Assembly: GCA_050942555.1 (NCBI GenBank)
Contig: JBMNNN010000020.1
Location: 1-21,547 of the forward strand
Origin: JAAYXU01 sp050942555
GTDB taxonomy: Bacteria; Bacillota; Clostridia; Christensenellales; UMGS416
Direction of reading: 5' to 3'
Length of the DNA stretch: 21,547 bases
In this document: positions 21,494 to 21,547 of the stretch, piece after piece
How the letters are laid out: each line of letters starts with the position of its first letter
How positions within the stretch are numbered: the first letter of the stretch is position 1
The notes under the pieces: generated by a model
What the model saw: the letters and a program-made list of their open reading frames with translations, nothing else
What the model was told of the DNA's origin: nothing
Databases searched by the model: none
Position numbers and translations under genes: made by a program

Positions 21494-21547
21494 TTATTCG
21501 CGCGCGTACAGCAGCACCGCGATCTGGCCGGGAGCAAGCTCGCAGGG
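21494..21547 (-). CDS. C-terminal end of an unidentified protein (partial)
   Basis: From the right edge the minus strand reads 17 codons, PCELAPGQIAVLLYARE, and then TAA at 21496-21494. Third positions are G/C-rich as in the neighbouring genes, and two hairpins follow. This supports the end of a real gene, but the fragment is too short to identify. The LAPGQIAVLLY pattern would suit a terminal beta-sandwich. Confidence 0.4.
   Translation of the reverse strand, partial: PCELAPGQIAVLLYARE

Overview
The window is about 60% G+C by eye and gene-dense. It looks like the chromosome of a high-GC anaerobic member of the Bacillota, probably class Clostridia. The evidence is strong AGGAGG-type ribosome sites with frequent GTG/TTG starts, near-consensus sigma-A promoters, a CtsR-type operator in front of a J-protein/ClpB operon, a DUF3343 protein paired with a clostridial-type cysteine desulfurase, and a pgk-tpiA-gpmI operon. 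I cannot name a genus. I found no tRNA, rRNA, CRISPR array, insertion sequence or phage gene.

Layout. Positions 1-1343 (minus) hold a secreted lipoprotein with at least five tandem bacterial SH3 domains, cut by the left edge. Positions 1560-3678 (plus) hold a translationally coupled pair: a conserved barrel-like protein of unknown function and a GH29 alpha-L-fucosidase. Endonuclease III (4364-3702, minus) converges on it. A DUF3343 small protein (4805-4533, minus) is divergent from a cysteine-desulfurase-family PLP enzyme (4909-6051, plus), a probable sulfur or selenium handling pair. A GH36-like alpha-galactosidase (8224-6056, minus) and a stand-alone TrpB2-type tryptophan synthase beta chain (9722-8352, minus) follow. 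Divergent from TrpB2 is a Na+/phosphate cotransporter with a PhoU-like tail (9974-11596) and a GNAT acetyltransferase.

From 12262 an operon with two tandem promoters encodes lower glycolysis: pgk, tpiA and gpmI. No gap gene is in the window. A separately promoted HpcH/HpaI-family aldolase (16101-16871) follows, then a decayed YfcE/MJ0936-type phosphodiesterase (16918-17390) carrying a lost start codon, a frameshift, a lost metal-ligand histidine and a nonsense codon. The heat-shock operon cbpA-clpB (21024-17454, minus) runs the other way under a CtsR-like site. The right end holds a doubtful small ORF, two hairpins and the last codons of another minus-strand gene.

Most of the window is ordinary housekeeping plus plant- or host-glycan use (fucosidase, alpha-galactosidase). 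I see no clearly new multi-gene system. The best leads are the unknown partner of the fucosidase, the DUF3343/desulfurase pair, the multi-lesion phosphodiesterase pseudogene, and two long-spaced inverted repeats placed on the pgk and aldolase promoters.
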